This document shows, piece after piece, positions 1 to 6,800 of a stretch of DNA of 64,000 bases. The stretch's first letter is position 1; each line of letters opens with the position of its first letter. Under the pieces are notes generated by a model. The model worked only from the letters and a program-made list of their open reading frames with translations, was not told the origin of the DNA and did not search any database. The stretch lies in contig MEPO01000025.1 in assembly GCA_001769805.1 (NCBI GenBank), positions 1 to 64,000 of the forward strand, written 5' to 3'. The translations under genes were made by a program, and so were the position numbers. Origin of the DNA: Bdellovibrionales bacterium GWA1_52_35 (lineage in GTDB: Bacteria > Bdellovibrionota > UBA1018).

Positions 1-96
1 CTCAATAACCACCCCGACGCATTCGTCATAAAGTGCGTCCATCCGGGTGGCAATATCGTGAGCTTTCTTCTCCATCTCTTCCTTCGCGGGGGTCAT
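1..96 (-). CDS. Hypothetical phage protein (partial, continues past window start)
   Basis: Only the first 32 codons are inside the window (begins MTPAKEEMEKKAHDIATR). The ATG overlaps the stop of the upstream gene in an ATGA, the coupling used throughout this block, which supports the start. The visible part is charged and probably helical. No family is recognised and the C-terminus lies outside the window. Confidence 0.5.
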   Translation of the reverse strand, partial: MTPAKEEMEKKAHDIATRMDALYDECVGVVIE

Positions 97-293
97 CTGG
101 CACCTGCCTGACTAATCTGATTCACGAGCATTTGAGTAATCGCCGCTACCAATACCTTCCCGTCATCATACGAAATACCAAGGGCCTTCATTCCTTCCTC
201 GGTGAAAATGAAAGTTTTCACTCCGTTCACGCTAATGCAGCAATCCTTACGACCGTCATCAATCTCTTTTGGTTCGCCCATTTTTGCTTTCAT
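93..293 (-). CDS. Hypothetical phage protein, 66 aa
   Basis: Small protein beginning MKAKMGEPKEIDDGRKDCC, preceded by a good ribosome binding site (AGAAGGATTTT then ATG). Its stop overlaps the start of the next gene (ATGA), so it belongs to a translationally coupled phage operon. The C-terminal half looks like a short amphipathic alpha/beta unit. No function is recognised. Confidence 0.6.
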   Translation of the reverse strand: MKAKMGEPKEIDDGRKDCCISVNGVKTFIFTEEGMKALGISYDDGKVLVAAITQMLVNQISQAGAR

Positions 294-311
294 AAAATCC
301 TTCTGCGGGGG

Positions 312-539
312 TTACTTCACTTCAATAGCGGCAATGAGTTTAATTTTTCCGGTGTCGTCTGAAATCTCCACCCAGCCCCACTCTCTGACTGCTGCGGGAA
401 TGTTTGCAATTTCCTTTCTCACTCTCTCAAGCTTGTCCTGTAAAACTTCTTTCTCGAACCTCAGTTGATGAACCTCGTCTTGCAGCCGCTCTTCCCGTGA
501 GGTTCCGTCGTTAATGTAAACGTTTGTATATGAAGCCAT
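312..539 (-). CDS. Hypothetical coiled-coil phage protein, 75 aa
   Basis: Residues about 15-50 are heptad-like and rich in E, K, L and R (for example LRFEKEVLQDKLERVRKEI), which predicts a coiled coil. A short beta-like tail ends in AAIEVK. The start has an AGAGAAG ribosome binding site. It lies in the same minus-strand array as the other phage genes. No family is recognised. Confidence 0.6.
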   Translation of the reverse strand: MASYTNVYINDGTSREERLQDEVHQLRFEKEVLQDKLERVRKEIANIPAAVREWGWVEISDDTGKIKLIAAIEVK

Positions 540-572
540 TGTACTTCTCTCTTTCTGCCCGTGGGGGCTTGG

Positions 573-932
573 TTATTTGGTTTTCTGATAGCGCGACAAA
601 TCCACTTTTCCGGCTATCCGTATTTCTCTCCGCAGCCAATCCTTTAGCCGATCAAGCCATATGGTCCACATCTGCTCATCAAGCATATAGTCGTGGGCGT
701 GTTTTCTAGACCGACCCTTGCCGTTTGTTTCTAGCGGGAAGCTACATGCCCTAGAGTAATAGGAACTGCCCTGACAATATTCACAGCACAGTTGTCCTAG
801 AAATCGGGACATCGGGCTTCGATAAGATCTCTTTGCTTCCCTTAGACTCATCTTGCGCCGACAGGTCCAACACATGAACCTGAGCGGTGGATGCTTACGT
901 CTGGTCAGAACCAAGTTGTAGGGGCTTTTCAT
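573..932 (-). CDS. Hypothetical phage zinc-finger-like protein, 119 aa
   Basis: Contains a CWTC pair near residue 21 and a CCEYC cluster near residue 49, the spacing of a two-knuckle zinc-binding fold. The rest is basic. Its annotated start overlaps the upstream gene by 38 bases. A second ATG at 875 would remove the overlap and begin directly before CWTC, so the start is uncertain. It could be a small phage DNA-binding or nuclease-associated protein, but the sequence does not show a catalytic motif. Confidence 0.5.
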   Translation of the reverse strand: MKSPYNLVLTRRKHPPLRFMCWTCRRKMSLREAKRSYRSPMSRFLGQLCCEYCQGSSYYSRACSFPLETNGKGRSRKHAHDYMLDEQMWTIWLDRLKDWLRREIRIAGKVDLSRYQKTK

Positions 933-1134
933 TTTTGGCCTGCATTACCATTCTTCCGTATTGGATTTGTACGCGCATTGAATCAATCGCTTGAGCCGAC
1001 AACTGAGCCACGGCCCGCGCCTGCTGAAGATTTCCCTTACCTGATCGTAGTTGGTTTATTTCGTCGAAAATTGCATCACGAAGCCCCTCAATGGTCTTCG
1101 GAACGGTCATCATTTTTTTCATTTTTATTCCCAT
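895..1134 (-). CDS. Hypothetical phage protein, 79 aa
   Basis: Begins MGIKMKKMMTVPKTIEGLR with a strong ribosome binding site (GGAGATAATT before ATG). It is predicted to be almost wholly helical (LRDAIFDEINQLRSGKGNLQQARAVAQLSAQAI). Small helical proteins of this shape are common among phage early genes of unknown role. No function is assigned. Confidence 0.6.
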   Translation of the reverse strand: MGIKMKKMMTVPKTIEGLRDAIFDEINQLRSGKGNLQQARAVAQLSAQAIDSMRVQIQYGRMVMQAKNEKPLQLGSDQT

Positions 1135-1149
1135 AATTATCTCCGTTGG

Positions 1150-1245
1150 TTAAAATCTAAAATTCCATCCCGCGCTCACCGCCAGAAACACGCCCAAGAA
1201 AATTCCGAAGTAAACCCCGATGGAGAGGTAGGTTAGGTGGGTCAT
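1150..1245 (-). CDS. Small single-span membrane protein, 31 aa
   Basis: A 31-codon gene beginning MTHLTYLSIGVYFGIFLGV. Nearly the whole protein is one hydrophobic segment (residues about 6-27) followed by a short NFRF tail, so it is probably an inner-membrane peptide. Its ATG overlaps the stop of the upstream 145-aa gene in an ATGA and is preceded by AAAAAGGCC. That is the same coupling used by at least four other pairs in this block, which makes a chance ORF less likely. In phages, such peptides can be holin-like or superinfection-related, but nothing here proves either. Confidence 0.55.
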   Translation of the reverse strand: MTHLTYLSIGVYFGIFLGVFLAVSAGWNFRF

Positions 1246-1679
1246 TTTTTGGCCTTCTTTCTTTTCTTTGTGAGTAGCGACTTAATTTCTTTAAGCATCT
1301 TCTTGATTTCCATCAGCTCAACGCCGTAATCAATTCTCTCTGTGGCCTTAATTCCCAACTCTTTTGCGCGTTCTTGCGAGCGCTTGATGTTTCGCTCTTT
1401 GATTAATAGGTTAATTTCTGGGAGTTTCTTTTGAATCATTGTCTTGCGAACCGCAAGCGGAGCGCGTTCAATTTGAAACTTCTTTTTCCCTTCCTTGCCC
1501 AGCGGCCAGCACTGCTGCCGAAGATCCATTATTACGTCGTCGAGGTTCTTAATCTCGTGAACAAGAATGCTGCGCCAGTTGTCTGGATCTGCCTCTAGTT
1601 GCTGGATCTCTGAATCGTTCGCCTCAAAGCGAAGATCTTTGCGAACCAAGTCTAAAAACGTTGGTGTCTCGGTGGTCAC
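1242..1679 (-). CDS. Hypothetical phage protein, 145 aa
   Basis: Highly charged helical protein ending in a lysine-rich tail (LTKKRKKAKK). Residues about 25-75 carry mixed acidic and hydrophobic helices. It is coupled at both ends: its ATG overlaps the stop of the zinc-ribbon gene and its TGA overlaps the start of the small membrane protein. The basic tail suggests nucleic-acid contact, but no family is recognised. Confidence 0.6.
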   Translation of the reverse strand: MTTETPTFLDLVRKDLRFEANDSEIQQLEADPDNWRSILVHEIKNLDDVIMDLRQQCWPLGKEGKKKFQIERAPLAVRKTMIQKKLPEINLLIKERNIKRSQERAKELGIKATERIDYGVELMEIKKMLKEIKSLLTKKRKKAKK

Positions 1680-1927
1680 GTCATGCTCCTTGGGTAACGA
1701 ATGTCCCGGTAATGTGTCACCGCGTTGTTCTTGCGGGTCAGGTACGCTTCCTTGTCCACGATCCCACGGTGGGGACCGCAGCGGGTTTGGTCCACCCTCT
1801 GATAAATGAACTGAACGTCACAAATCGCGCACCGCCTGGTCCTGCACTCCGGGCACTTGCCGGTCCTGTGTTCTGAACTAAATTTTCCGCAATCCATGCA
1901 GATCATTCTCCCTGCTCTCATACCCAT
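1676..1927 (-). CDS. Small zinc-ribbon phage protein, 83 aa
   Basis: Carries three CxxC pairs in the first 40 residues (CMDC, CPEC, CAIC) followed by CGPH, so it probably binds one or two zinc ions. The start has an AAGGTGGGG ribosome binding site. A second in-frame ATG lies two codons later. The TGA overlaps the ATG of the following gene. Likely a small DNA-binding or adaptor protein, function unknown. Confidence 0.55.
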   Translation of the reverse strand: MGMRAGRMICMDCGKFSSEHRTGKCPECRTRRCAICDVQFIYQRVDQTRCGPHRGIVDKEAYLTRKNNAVTHYRDIRYPRSMT

Positions 1928-1988
1928 AACCCCACCTTTCTTGACTGAATTAGTACACTAACGCTATAGAATAAATAGAGGTTCATAC

Positions 1989-2372
1989 CTAAACACCCTC
2001 TAGGACTTGCGAGGATTGACTAGGTTGATTCGGCGTCACGTTTTTGACCCAAGGTGCGAGAGACGCCTTTGCGTCGTCCACGGACCTCGCCATGAACGCC
2101 AACCCACCGCGCCGGTTGATCGACCCTATGAATTCTTTTTGCTCCGGTGTCAGCCTTCCGGTTTCCGACTTCACTTCAATCGCAAGCAGCCTTCCGTCTG
2201 GGAGGATTCCAAGAATGTCAGACGTGCCCTTGATCTTGTATTTGTCCTTGTTGGATCTGAACACCTTGCGAGTCGGGTCAAACGTCCCGGTGCTTGCGTT
2301 GGTCCAAGAGAAAATCCCAACAGCCCACAGGTAAGCCATGATCGCTTTTTGAATGCGTCTTTCAGGTGTCAC
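1989..2372 (-). CDS. VRR-NUC domain nuclease
   Basis: A 127-aa protein matching the VRR-NUC branch of PD-(D/E)XK nucleases. The core is GTSDILGILPDGRLLAIEVK, where D of GTSD and the E-x-K of IEVK are the expected metal-binding and catalytic residues, followed by LTPEQKEFI and a GGLAFMARS strand. Stand-alone VRR-NUC proteins are common in phage replication modules and act as structure-specific DNA nucleases. I chose GTG at 2372 because it overlaps the upstream stop (GTGA) and has a GGAGGG site seven bases away. A TTG at 2387 is the longer alternative. Confidence 0.8.
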   Translation of the reverse strand: MTPERRIQKAIMAYLWAVGIFSWTNASTGTFDPTRKVFRSNKDKYKIKGTSDILGILPDGRLLAIEVKSETGRLTPEQKEFIGSINRRGGLAFMARSVDDAKASLAPWVKNVTPNQPSQSSQVLEGV

Positions 2373-2614
2373 TTTCGCGCCCTCCAAAGTTTCGAGCGCG
2401 GTTCGATCTCGAGCGCGGCTGTAAATTGCAGCTCGTTCCAGTGTTCAAGATTCGGGCTTGCATGTCCGGTATGACAGTGGCCGCATACCATTGTGATATT
2501 TCTAGGGTCGTCAATCAGAGCGCCGTAAAGTTTCCTTGCCCATTTCGTCTGTGAATATTTGTGATGGCGTTGAACGAGAAAGGTATCTCCGCATAGTTCG
2601 CATTTGAGGCTCAT
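2369..2614 (-). CDS. HNH-type zinc endonuclease-like protein, 81 aa
   Basis: Begins MSLKCELCGDTFLVQRHHK. The CELC pair, the HH dyad and the later CGHCHTGH cluster fit a compact HNH/zinc-finger nuclease fold of the kind found in phage recombination modules. The start at 2614 overlaps the stop of the upstream gene as ATGA. A longer reading to 2644 would run into that gene. It overlaps the VRR-NUC gene downstream by four bases. Whether it retains nuclease activity cannot be told from sequence alone. Confidence 0.65.
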   Translation of the reverse strand: MSLKCELCGDTFLVQRHHKYSQTKWARKLYGALIDDPRNITMVCGHCHTGHASPNLEHWNELQFTAALEIEPRSKLWRARK

Positions 2615-2784
2615 TGCTTCACCGAGTATTTCAGCGGAGAGCACTCATCGCACGCGAGAATTAATCTTCCCATTCCATCAAGCGGATGCTTACAGCAGGT
2701 AATTAGCGACTTAAATTCTTCAGGAGTCATTGCGTATACATGGCCTCGATTACAAACCGTGCAGTAGCATTTATAGTTATTCAT
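2611..2784 (-). CDS. Small Cys-rich zinc-binding protein, 57 aa
   Basis: Begins MNNYKCYCTVCNRGHVYAM and contains CYC, CNRGH, CCKH and CDEC groups, enough cysteines and histidines for one or two zinc sites. Both ends are coupled: its ATG overlaps the stop of the helicase-loader-like gene and its TGA overlaps the start of the HNH gene, each as ATGA. This fills an otherwise empty gap in a continuous operon. Role unknown; a DNA-binding adaptor is plausible. Confidence 0.55.
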   Translation of the reverse strand: MNNYKCYCTVCNRGHVYAMTPEEFKSLITCCKHPLDGMGRLILACDECSPLKYSVKQ

Positions 2785-3383
2785 TCTGTGATCTCCGGCA
2801 TCGGTAACTGTTTCATCAGTTTGCCAAATCCCAACCGCTTGAGCCCACCCGATCCACTGCTTTGGTGTTCAAGTTCTGGAACCTGCTGTTTTGCGAACTC
2901 GATTGATATTCTGTTTTTGGCTACCGCATCCAACAGCGCGGCAACTCTGCCTTGCTTTTCAAATCCAAGGCTAGGCGACCAGTTAACTGGCTTTTTAACT
3001 GCTCGAGCATCGGCAACGAGGCGGGAATAGGTTTCTTTGAACGCCATCCTTGCGGCTACCGGATCTTCATCGATCATGAACCGGACCACGTTGAACGCAC
3101 CCTGCATTTCCTCATTCCAAACGACTGAGCTATATTCGTCTTTCGGTATCATCGCCCACGCTTCCTCTGGCCCGGGGCGGCCGTCGTCAATTCTGGCAAT
3201 GATCTCGGCGAGGGTTGGGAAGGTTCTCAATTCCCTTCGGCAACGGGACAGGGCAGCGAGTACTTTTTCCTCTGGGTAGTCTGACAAATCACCAGCCAAC
3301 ATCCTTGCCGCGTCTTGATCAAACTCCTTGCCGTAAATTTGAGCAGTGACCGCTATGGTTTTAATCAGTATGCTACTAGCCAT
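2781..3383 (-). CDS. Phage helicase-loader-like replication protein, 200 aa
   Basis: The N-terminal 65 residues follow a pattern I associate with G39P/lambda-P-type helicase loaders: a helical unit, then YPEEKVLAALSRCRREL, then FPTLAEIIARIDDG. The rest is helical with a Ser/Gly-rich linker near residue 178 and a basic C-terminus. Its position directly after the initiator-like gene is the classic initiator-loader order. It overlaps that gene by eight bases. Assignment rests on pattern and context, so the family could be different. Confidence 0.5.
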   Translation of the reverse strand: MASSILIKTIAVTAQIYGKEFDQDAARMLAGDLSDYPEEKVLAALSRCRRELRTFPTLAEIIARIDDGRPGPEEAWAMIPKDEYSSVVWNEEMQGAFNVVRFMIDEDPVAARMAFKETYSRLVADARAVKKPVNWSPSLGFEKQGRVAALLDAVAKNRISIEFAKQQVPELEHQSSGSGGLKRLGFGKLMKQLPMPEITE

Positions 3384-4308
3384 TTGCTTGCTCCTTCGCT
3401 TCTGCTTCGGCGATCAGGCCCGCAAATGCGTTCAGGTTGGTTTGCTTGCGGTCGATTTGCCGGATCTCGCCCTGCGTAAGCGCCTTGCCCGTCTTCAGGC
3501 TGACTTCTACTTGATTTAGTTTGTTAATCAGCACCGGGAGGCAGTGCTTGTTCGTCAAAAACCATGAATCATTCATTCGGAGGTATTCCCGGATCAGGTC
3601 AAGAATGTGATCTAAGCCAAGGCTCGTTTTGGCCAAACTTTTGGCGGTGCCCGCATTAGGTCCCTGCATGATTGGATACGTTTGGTACCTAGCTTTGAAC
3701 GTTTCGCAGTAAACCTCGATGATTGCCGTTACCCTCGCCGACTGTTCTGGGTCTTTGGCTGGTTTTGATTTCTTTGGTTTGGTTGCGACAACTCCAGTTT
3801 CGACAAAAAGTTCCAAGTCGCTTGCGACGCAGGAACTATTCTTTTCTTCTGTATTTATTTTAGTAAGAACGGGAACAGGAGAAGGAGCAAGAACAGGAAC
3901 AGGAGCAAGAGAAAGAGGGCTGACCTCTGGCTTCGTTTTGGCTTCGCTTTGGCTTCCTTTTGGCTTCGCTTTGGCCTGTCTCGCAAGCCCGCCTTTTCGT
4001 GAATTCTTTCGCAGCTTTGACAACCATTCGATGCGTCCCTTAGTGCCCTTGATGCGAATCAGTCCACTATCTTGACCCGTTTCAGCCAGAGAAATTTCTG
4101 GATCGATCAAGTATTTTGCAAAATTTTCTATCTCTGCAAGTGTGTCGATAACTAAAGCACTCAAGAATCTAGTTTGCTTCTCTGTGCAGTACGCCCAAAT
4201 GTCGATCATTCTACCAAGAGCATCCTGCCTGGACGTGCCCAATCTTTTCCCTAATAGAACAAAGCGCGGATCTTTCCTTGCTTCGTCTTCAACCCTTACG
4301 CTGCTCAT
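3376..4308 (-). CDS. Phage replication initiator / replisome-organiser-like protein, 310 aa
   Basis: The N-terminal 100 residues look like a winged-helix replisome organiser (DPRFVLLGKRLGTSRQDALG, then WLSKLRKNSRKGGLARQ). A low-complexity Pro/Val and Lys/Ser linker spans about 105-160. The C-terminal domain (residues 190-300) is helical. Initiators of this layout bind origin repeats with the N-terminal domain and recruit the helicase loader, whose likely gene follows with an eight-base overlap. A good ribosome binding site (AGGGGGATGGG) precedes the ATG. The linker DNA contains an 11-bp iteron-like tandem repeat, annotated separately. Confidence 0.55.
   Translation of the reverse strand: MSSVRVEDEARKDPRFVLLGKRLGTSRQDALGRMIDIWAYCTEKQTRFLSALVIDTLAEIENFAKYLIDPEISLAETGQDSGLIRIKGTKGRIEWLSKLRKNSRKGGLARQAKAKPKGSQSEAKTKPEVSPLSLAPVPVLAPSPVPVLTKINTEEKNSSCVASDLELFVETGVVATKPKKSKPAKDPEQSARVTAIIEVYCETFKARYQTYPIMQGPNAGTAKSLAKTSLGLDHILDLIREYLRMNDSWFLTNKHCLPVLINKLNQVEVSLKTGKALTQGEIRQIDRKQTNLNAFAGLIAEAEAKEQANG
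3929..3972. repeat. Four 11-bp tandem repeats, putative phage origin iterons
   Basis: Four head-to-tail copies of GGCTTCGCTTT with one or two changes (units at 3929, 3940, 3951, 3962). The period is 11 bases, so each copy is read in a different codon phase by the initiator gene that contains it. Selection therefore seems to act on DNA rather than protein. A purine-rich repeat tract (about 3869-3920) and an AT-rich patch (about 3838-3868) lie alongside. Lambdoid phages keep origin iterons inside their initiator gene in the same way. Confidence 0.5.
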
Positions 4309-4360
4309 CCCATCCCCCTACTGCGCGGCCCCGCCGCTGTTGACTGTGCCCCGGAGGGCG

Positions 4361-4405
4361 TTAAACTTCCGATACTAGTTTTCCGTCTTTGAAAATTTCC
4401 GTCAT
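4361..4405 (-). CDS. Possible 14-aa leader or remnant ORF
   Basis: Reads MTEIFKDGKLVSEV and ends in TAA. The ATG overlaps the stop of the HNH gene (ATGA), the coupling style of this operon, but the product is too short to evaluate. It may be a leader peptide upstream of the initiator gene, a decayed gene, or chance. Confidence 0.25.
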   Translation of the reverse strand: MTEIFKDGKLVSEV

Positions 4406-4839
4406 ATTGATTTCTCTGCTTGTGCGTGGTGCTTGATGTGACAAATCTGGCAAAGCCAAACAACCTCAAGCGGTTTTGAATAATCTTCGTGATGCGCGTG
4501 AATGCGCTCGATGGCTCCGCACTTTTCACAGGGTAGCTTTCTTAGCCCACCAGACAGGACAGCCCTACGGACAAGTCTATGGGCCAGAACCTTCTCCGGG
4601 TTCCTTGTGACGAAACGCCTGGTGTAGCGGTAGTTATCTGTTGAGACTCCGCCCTTCCAGTTGGGGTTGTTCTCGCCAGAAATGTTACGGTTAATCGGCC
4701 TACCCTTTCGCGCCCGGTTTTTAACCACAGCATGGCAAGATCTGGAGCAGAATATTCCCCTGCCCGGCCTCTTTGTGTAGACGGTTCGGACTGTAAATTC
4801 CTTCTTGCACTCAATGCAAAAGCGCTTGGTGTATCTCAT
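4402..4839 (-). CDS. HNH homing-type endonuclease-like protein, 145 aa
   Basis: The N-terminus has a zinc knuckle (CIECKKEF and CSRSCH). A GENNPNWKGG stretch resembles the DNA-contacting motif of phage HNH homing enzymes. The C-terminal CEKCGAIERIHAHHEDYSKP and CQICHIKHH supply the paired cysteines and histidines of an HNH/beta-beta-alpha metal site. It is the first gene of the phage operon in this window. Such proteins are often selfish or packaging-associated nucleases; which applies here is not visible. Confidence 0.7.
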   Translation of the reverse strand: MRYTKRFCIECKKEFTVRTVYTKRPGRGIFCSRSCHAVVKNRARKGRPINRNISGENNPNWKGGVSTDNYRYTRRFVTRNPEKVLAHRLVRRAVLSGGLRKLPCEKCGAIERIHAHHEDYSKPLEVVWLCQICHIKHHAQAEKSI

Positions 4840-4895
4840 AGCGCCCGCCCGAGTTCGTCCGAACCCCGACCGAATCGCAGACCGGTATCAATCAA

Positions 4896-4910
4896 AAATG
4901 TGCGACATTT
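4896..4910. promoter_or_regulatory. 15-bp inverted repeat, possible phage operator
   Basis: AAATGT GCG ACATTT is a perfect palindrome with six-base arms and a three-base centre. It lies in the only non-coding stretch between the tRNA and the first phage gene, where an early promoter and repressor site would be expected. No repressor gene is inside the window, so the role is inferred from position only. Confidence 0.35.
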
Positions 4911-5011
4911 CCCGGTATTTTGAATAGAGCGGAATTCCCTAATAAATTGGCAGGAATTTGCTAAATTGCTCGGGTTTTTGGCTTGTTTTTGTGTGTCTTT
5001 GGAGGGGTATA

Positions 5012-5086
5012 TGGTGGTCCCACCAAGAATCGAACTTGGAACAAAGCTTTAGGAAAGCTCCGTTATATCCATTTAACTATGGGACC
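5012..5086 (-). tRNA. tRNA-Arg (anticodon CCU)
   Basis: Folds as a cloverleaf: acceptor arms GGTCCCA/TGGGACC, anticodon stem GAGCT/AGCTT around loop TTCCTAA (anticodon CCT, codon AGG), T-arm with GTTCGATTC, and an encoded CCA end. The 3' end points at the phage genes on its left, which fits use as an integration target. Tyrosine integrases usually target the 3' half of tRNA genes. The other phage end and the integrase are outside the window. Confidence 0.95.
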
Positions 5087-5129
5087 CCAGATCTCTTGTA
5101 GTATTTCAACCCGGTCCAAAAAGCAAATT

Positions 5130-5873
5130 TCAACGCAACCGGGTCGACGAATGCGAACGCACAGAGGCCAGCTTTCTGTTTGTTGGTTTTTCTCTCTTGC
5201 TCACCCGTTTTTTAGTCCTCGTACGAGTCGCCACCGTCTTTTTCATACGCGGCTGGGTCGCTTTATCGGCGGCGGCATAGGCCGTTCCGAGCTGGATCAC
5301 CCGACTCGGGTCCAGTGGCGTCACCCCTTTGCGTACTTCAAAATGCAGATGAGGACCGCTCGATCGCCCCGTGCTTCCGGCGAGCGCGATCTTCTGCCCC
5401 TTTTTCACCTTCTGTCCGCGCCGGACCAGCAATTTGGAGCTGTGTGCATAGATCGTCGCGAATCCGTTAGAATGCCGGAGAACCACCATTTTACCGTAAC
5501 CACTCACCCGCTTGTCCGCATAAAGCACCGTACCGGCCTCGACTGCATGAATCGGGGTTCCTGTCGGCGCCCGCAGATCGATTCCCTCATGAAAATCCGA
5601 GCCACGTTTTCCATAAGGCGACGTCACACTCACACTGTTCAGCGGCCATTTGAACTGCAAGCCCTTGAAGTCCGCCTTCGTCAACTCCGGTTCATCAATC
5701 GCACGAGCCGTGAGAGTCGGCTCCTCTTTCACCTCACGAGCCGAACGGCTCGCGTACTGTCGATCGCGGTCCAGAAACCCCACGCGCCCGCTCTTGTAAG
5801 GGCGGATAGTCGAGCAGCCAGCTAAAAGCGCAAAACCGGTCGCCAACGAAATCAATTTGACACTCGACTTCAT
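5130..5873 (-). CDS. nlpD: M23-family lipoprotein (NlpD/EnvC-like)
   Basis: A 247-aa exported protein. The signal peptide ends in a lipobox (LLAGC at about 16-20), so it should be lipid-anchored in the envelope. The C-terminal M23 domain starts at about 85 and keeps the zinc motifs HEGID and HLHFE, plus the GYGKMVVLRH-x-NGFATIYAH block. This suggests active endopeptidase or a division-site amidase activator. There is no LysM domain of normal length before it, so full NlpD equivalence is uncertain. Its ATG overlaps the surE stop (ATGA), reproducing the known surE-nlpD linkage. Confidence 0.8.
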   Translation of the reverse strand: MKSSVKLISLATGFALLAGCSTIRPYKSGRVGFLDRDRQYASRSAREVKEEPTLTARAIDEPELTKADFKGLQFKWPLNSVSVTSPYGKRGSDFHEGIDLRAPTGTPIHAVEAGTVLYADKRVSGYGKMVVLRHSNGFATIYAHSSKLLVRRGQKVKKGQKIALAGSTGRSSGPHLHFEVRKGVTPLDPSRVIQLGTAYAAADKATQPRMKKTVATRTRTKKRVSKREKPTNRKLASVRSHSSTRLR

Positions 5874-6670
5874 AGCGCCACCCTCCGTTTGATTTTCTTC
5901 GAAGAGAACGGCGCCGTATTCTGCGGCGAGAGCAAGACTTCAAGATCTGTTGAGTCCAGTTTCATGGGAGTCAATGATGCGTACCCGGCCGCAACAGCTG
6001 CACAATCTGATCCATCCTCCTCGCGATAACCCCGGTACTTGCCTCCCACCCAGTAGTAATCACGACCGCGATGATCTTTGCGTCGAAGAATACTTCCCGT
6101 GTAGTACCGGAACCCCTGACGAGTCATCTCCAGGCCCTTGACCTTGCTCAAAGAAACATCCGGCACGTTCAAATTCAAAAAACTGTAGGGAGGAACACGC
6201 AAATGATAACCGGCGCGCAGAACCTTCATTGCGTATTTCGCCGCTGTTTCATAGTGCAGCAACTCTTCAGTGCGAGAACGTGTAAAGCTCACATCCAAGC
6301 TGACCGCTAAAGAAGGAAAGCCAAAGATGCTTGCCTCGCGAGCAGCCGAGACGGTTCCCGAATAATAGACATCCTGCCCCAGGTTTGCGCCGCGATTAAT
6401 TCCAGAAACCACCACATCCGGTTTCAACTTCATGACTTCGCGGATTCCGAGGTAAACACAATCAGCCGGAGAACCACTCACCCCGAAACAACGCGGCTGA
6501 TCCATTTTAAGTATACGCAGGGGTTTGTGGATCGTCAGAGAATGTCCCGTGGCACTTTGCTCCTCAAGCGGAGCCACCACCCAGACTTCTCCCAGCTTCT
6601 TCAGCTCACGGTAGAGCGCCTTGAGCCCCGGAGCGTGTATGCCGTCATCATTTGAGAGCAGAATGCGCAT
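5870..6670 (-). CDS. surE: 5'/3'-nucleotidase SurE
   Basis: Hydrolyses nucleoside monophosphates in the cytoplasm. The N-terminus MRILLSNDDGIHAPG holds the NDD metal ligands, followed by VAPLEEQSATGHS, VSGSPADCV, and SGINRGANLGQDVYYSGTVSAA, all hallmark SurE motifs. I chose ATG at 6670 because it opens directly on the conserved strand; an upstream TTG adds 14 non-conserved residues. At 266 aa the length is normal. It is translationally coupled to the M23 lipoprotein, without the pcm gene that separates them in enterobacteria. Confidence 0.93.
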   Translation of the reverse strand: MRILLSNDDGIHAPGLKALYRELKKLGEVWVVAPLEEQSATGHSLTIHKPLRILKMDQPRCFGVSGSPADCVYLGIREVMKLKPDVVVSGINRGANLGQDVYYSGTVSAAREASIFGFPSLAVSLDVSFTRSRTEELLHYETAAKYAMKVLRAGYHLRVPPYSFLNLNVPDVSLSKVKGLEMTRQGFRYYTGSILRRKDHRGRDYYWVGGKYRGYREEDGSDCAAVAAGYASLTPMKLDSTDLEVLLSPQNTAPFSSKKIKRRVAL

Positions 6671-6772
6671 ACTGAAATTGTACGCGCGCAAGCACGCACG
6701 CGCAAAGTTCAATCAGCCATAGCTTTTGATTTGAAACTTTTAGGCGGTTTCAAGTCAGCACGTTGACACCCA

Positions 6773-6791
6773 CCCGGCAACTTCTGCCGGG
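6773..6791 (-). terminator. Hairpin after the SIS gene, possible terminator
   Basis: CCCGGCA and TGCCGGG form a seven-pair stem around a five-base loop just beyond the SIS stop codon. No clear T-run follows on the minus strand, so it may be a weak terminator or a 3' stabilising hairpin. Confidence 0.4.
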
Positions 6792-6800
6792 ATTGAAAGT

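Noticed and set aside
3869..3920. Purine-rich repeat tract as a triplex-forming or separate regulatory element
   Set aside because: Its period of six matches the codon frame and encodes a Pro/Val linker, so protein-level repetition explains it.
4305..4529. 74-codon minus-strand frame overlapping the HNH gene end
   Set aside because: Out of frame with the HNH gene and without motif; the HNH gene's cysteine and histidine pattern is much stronger support for the other frame.
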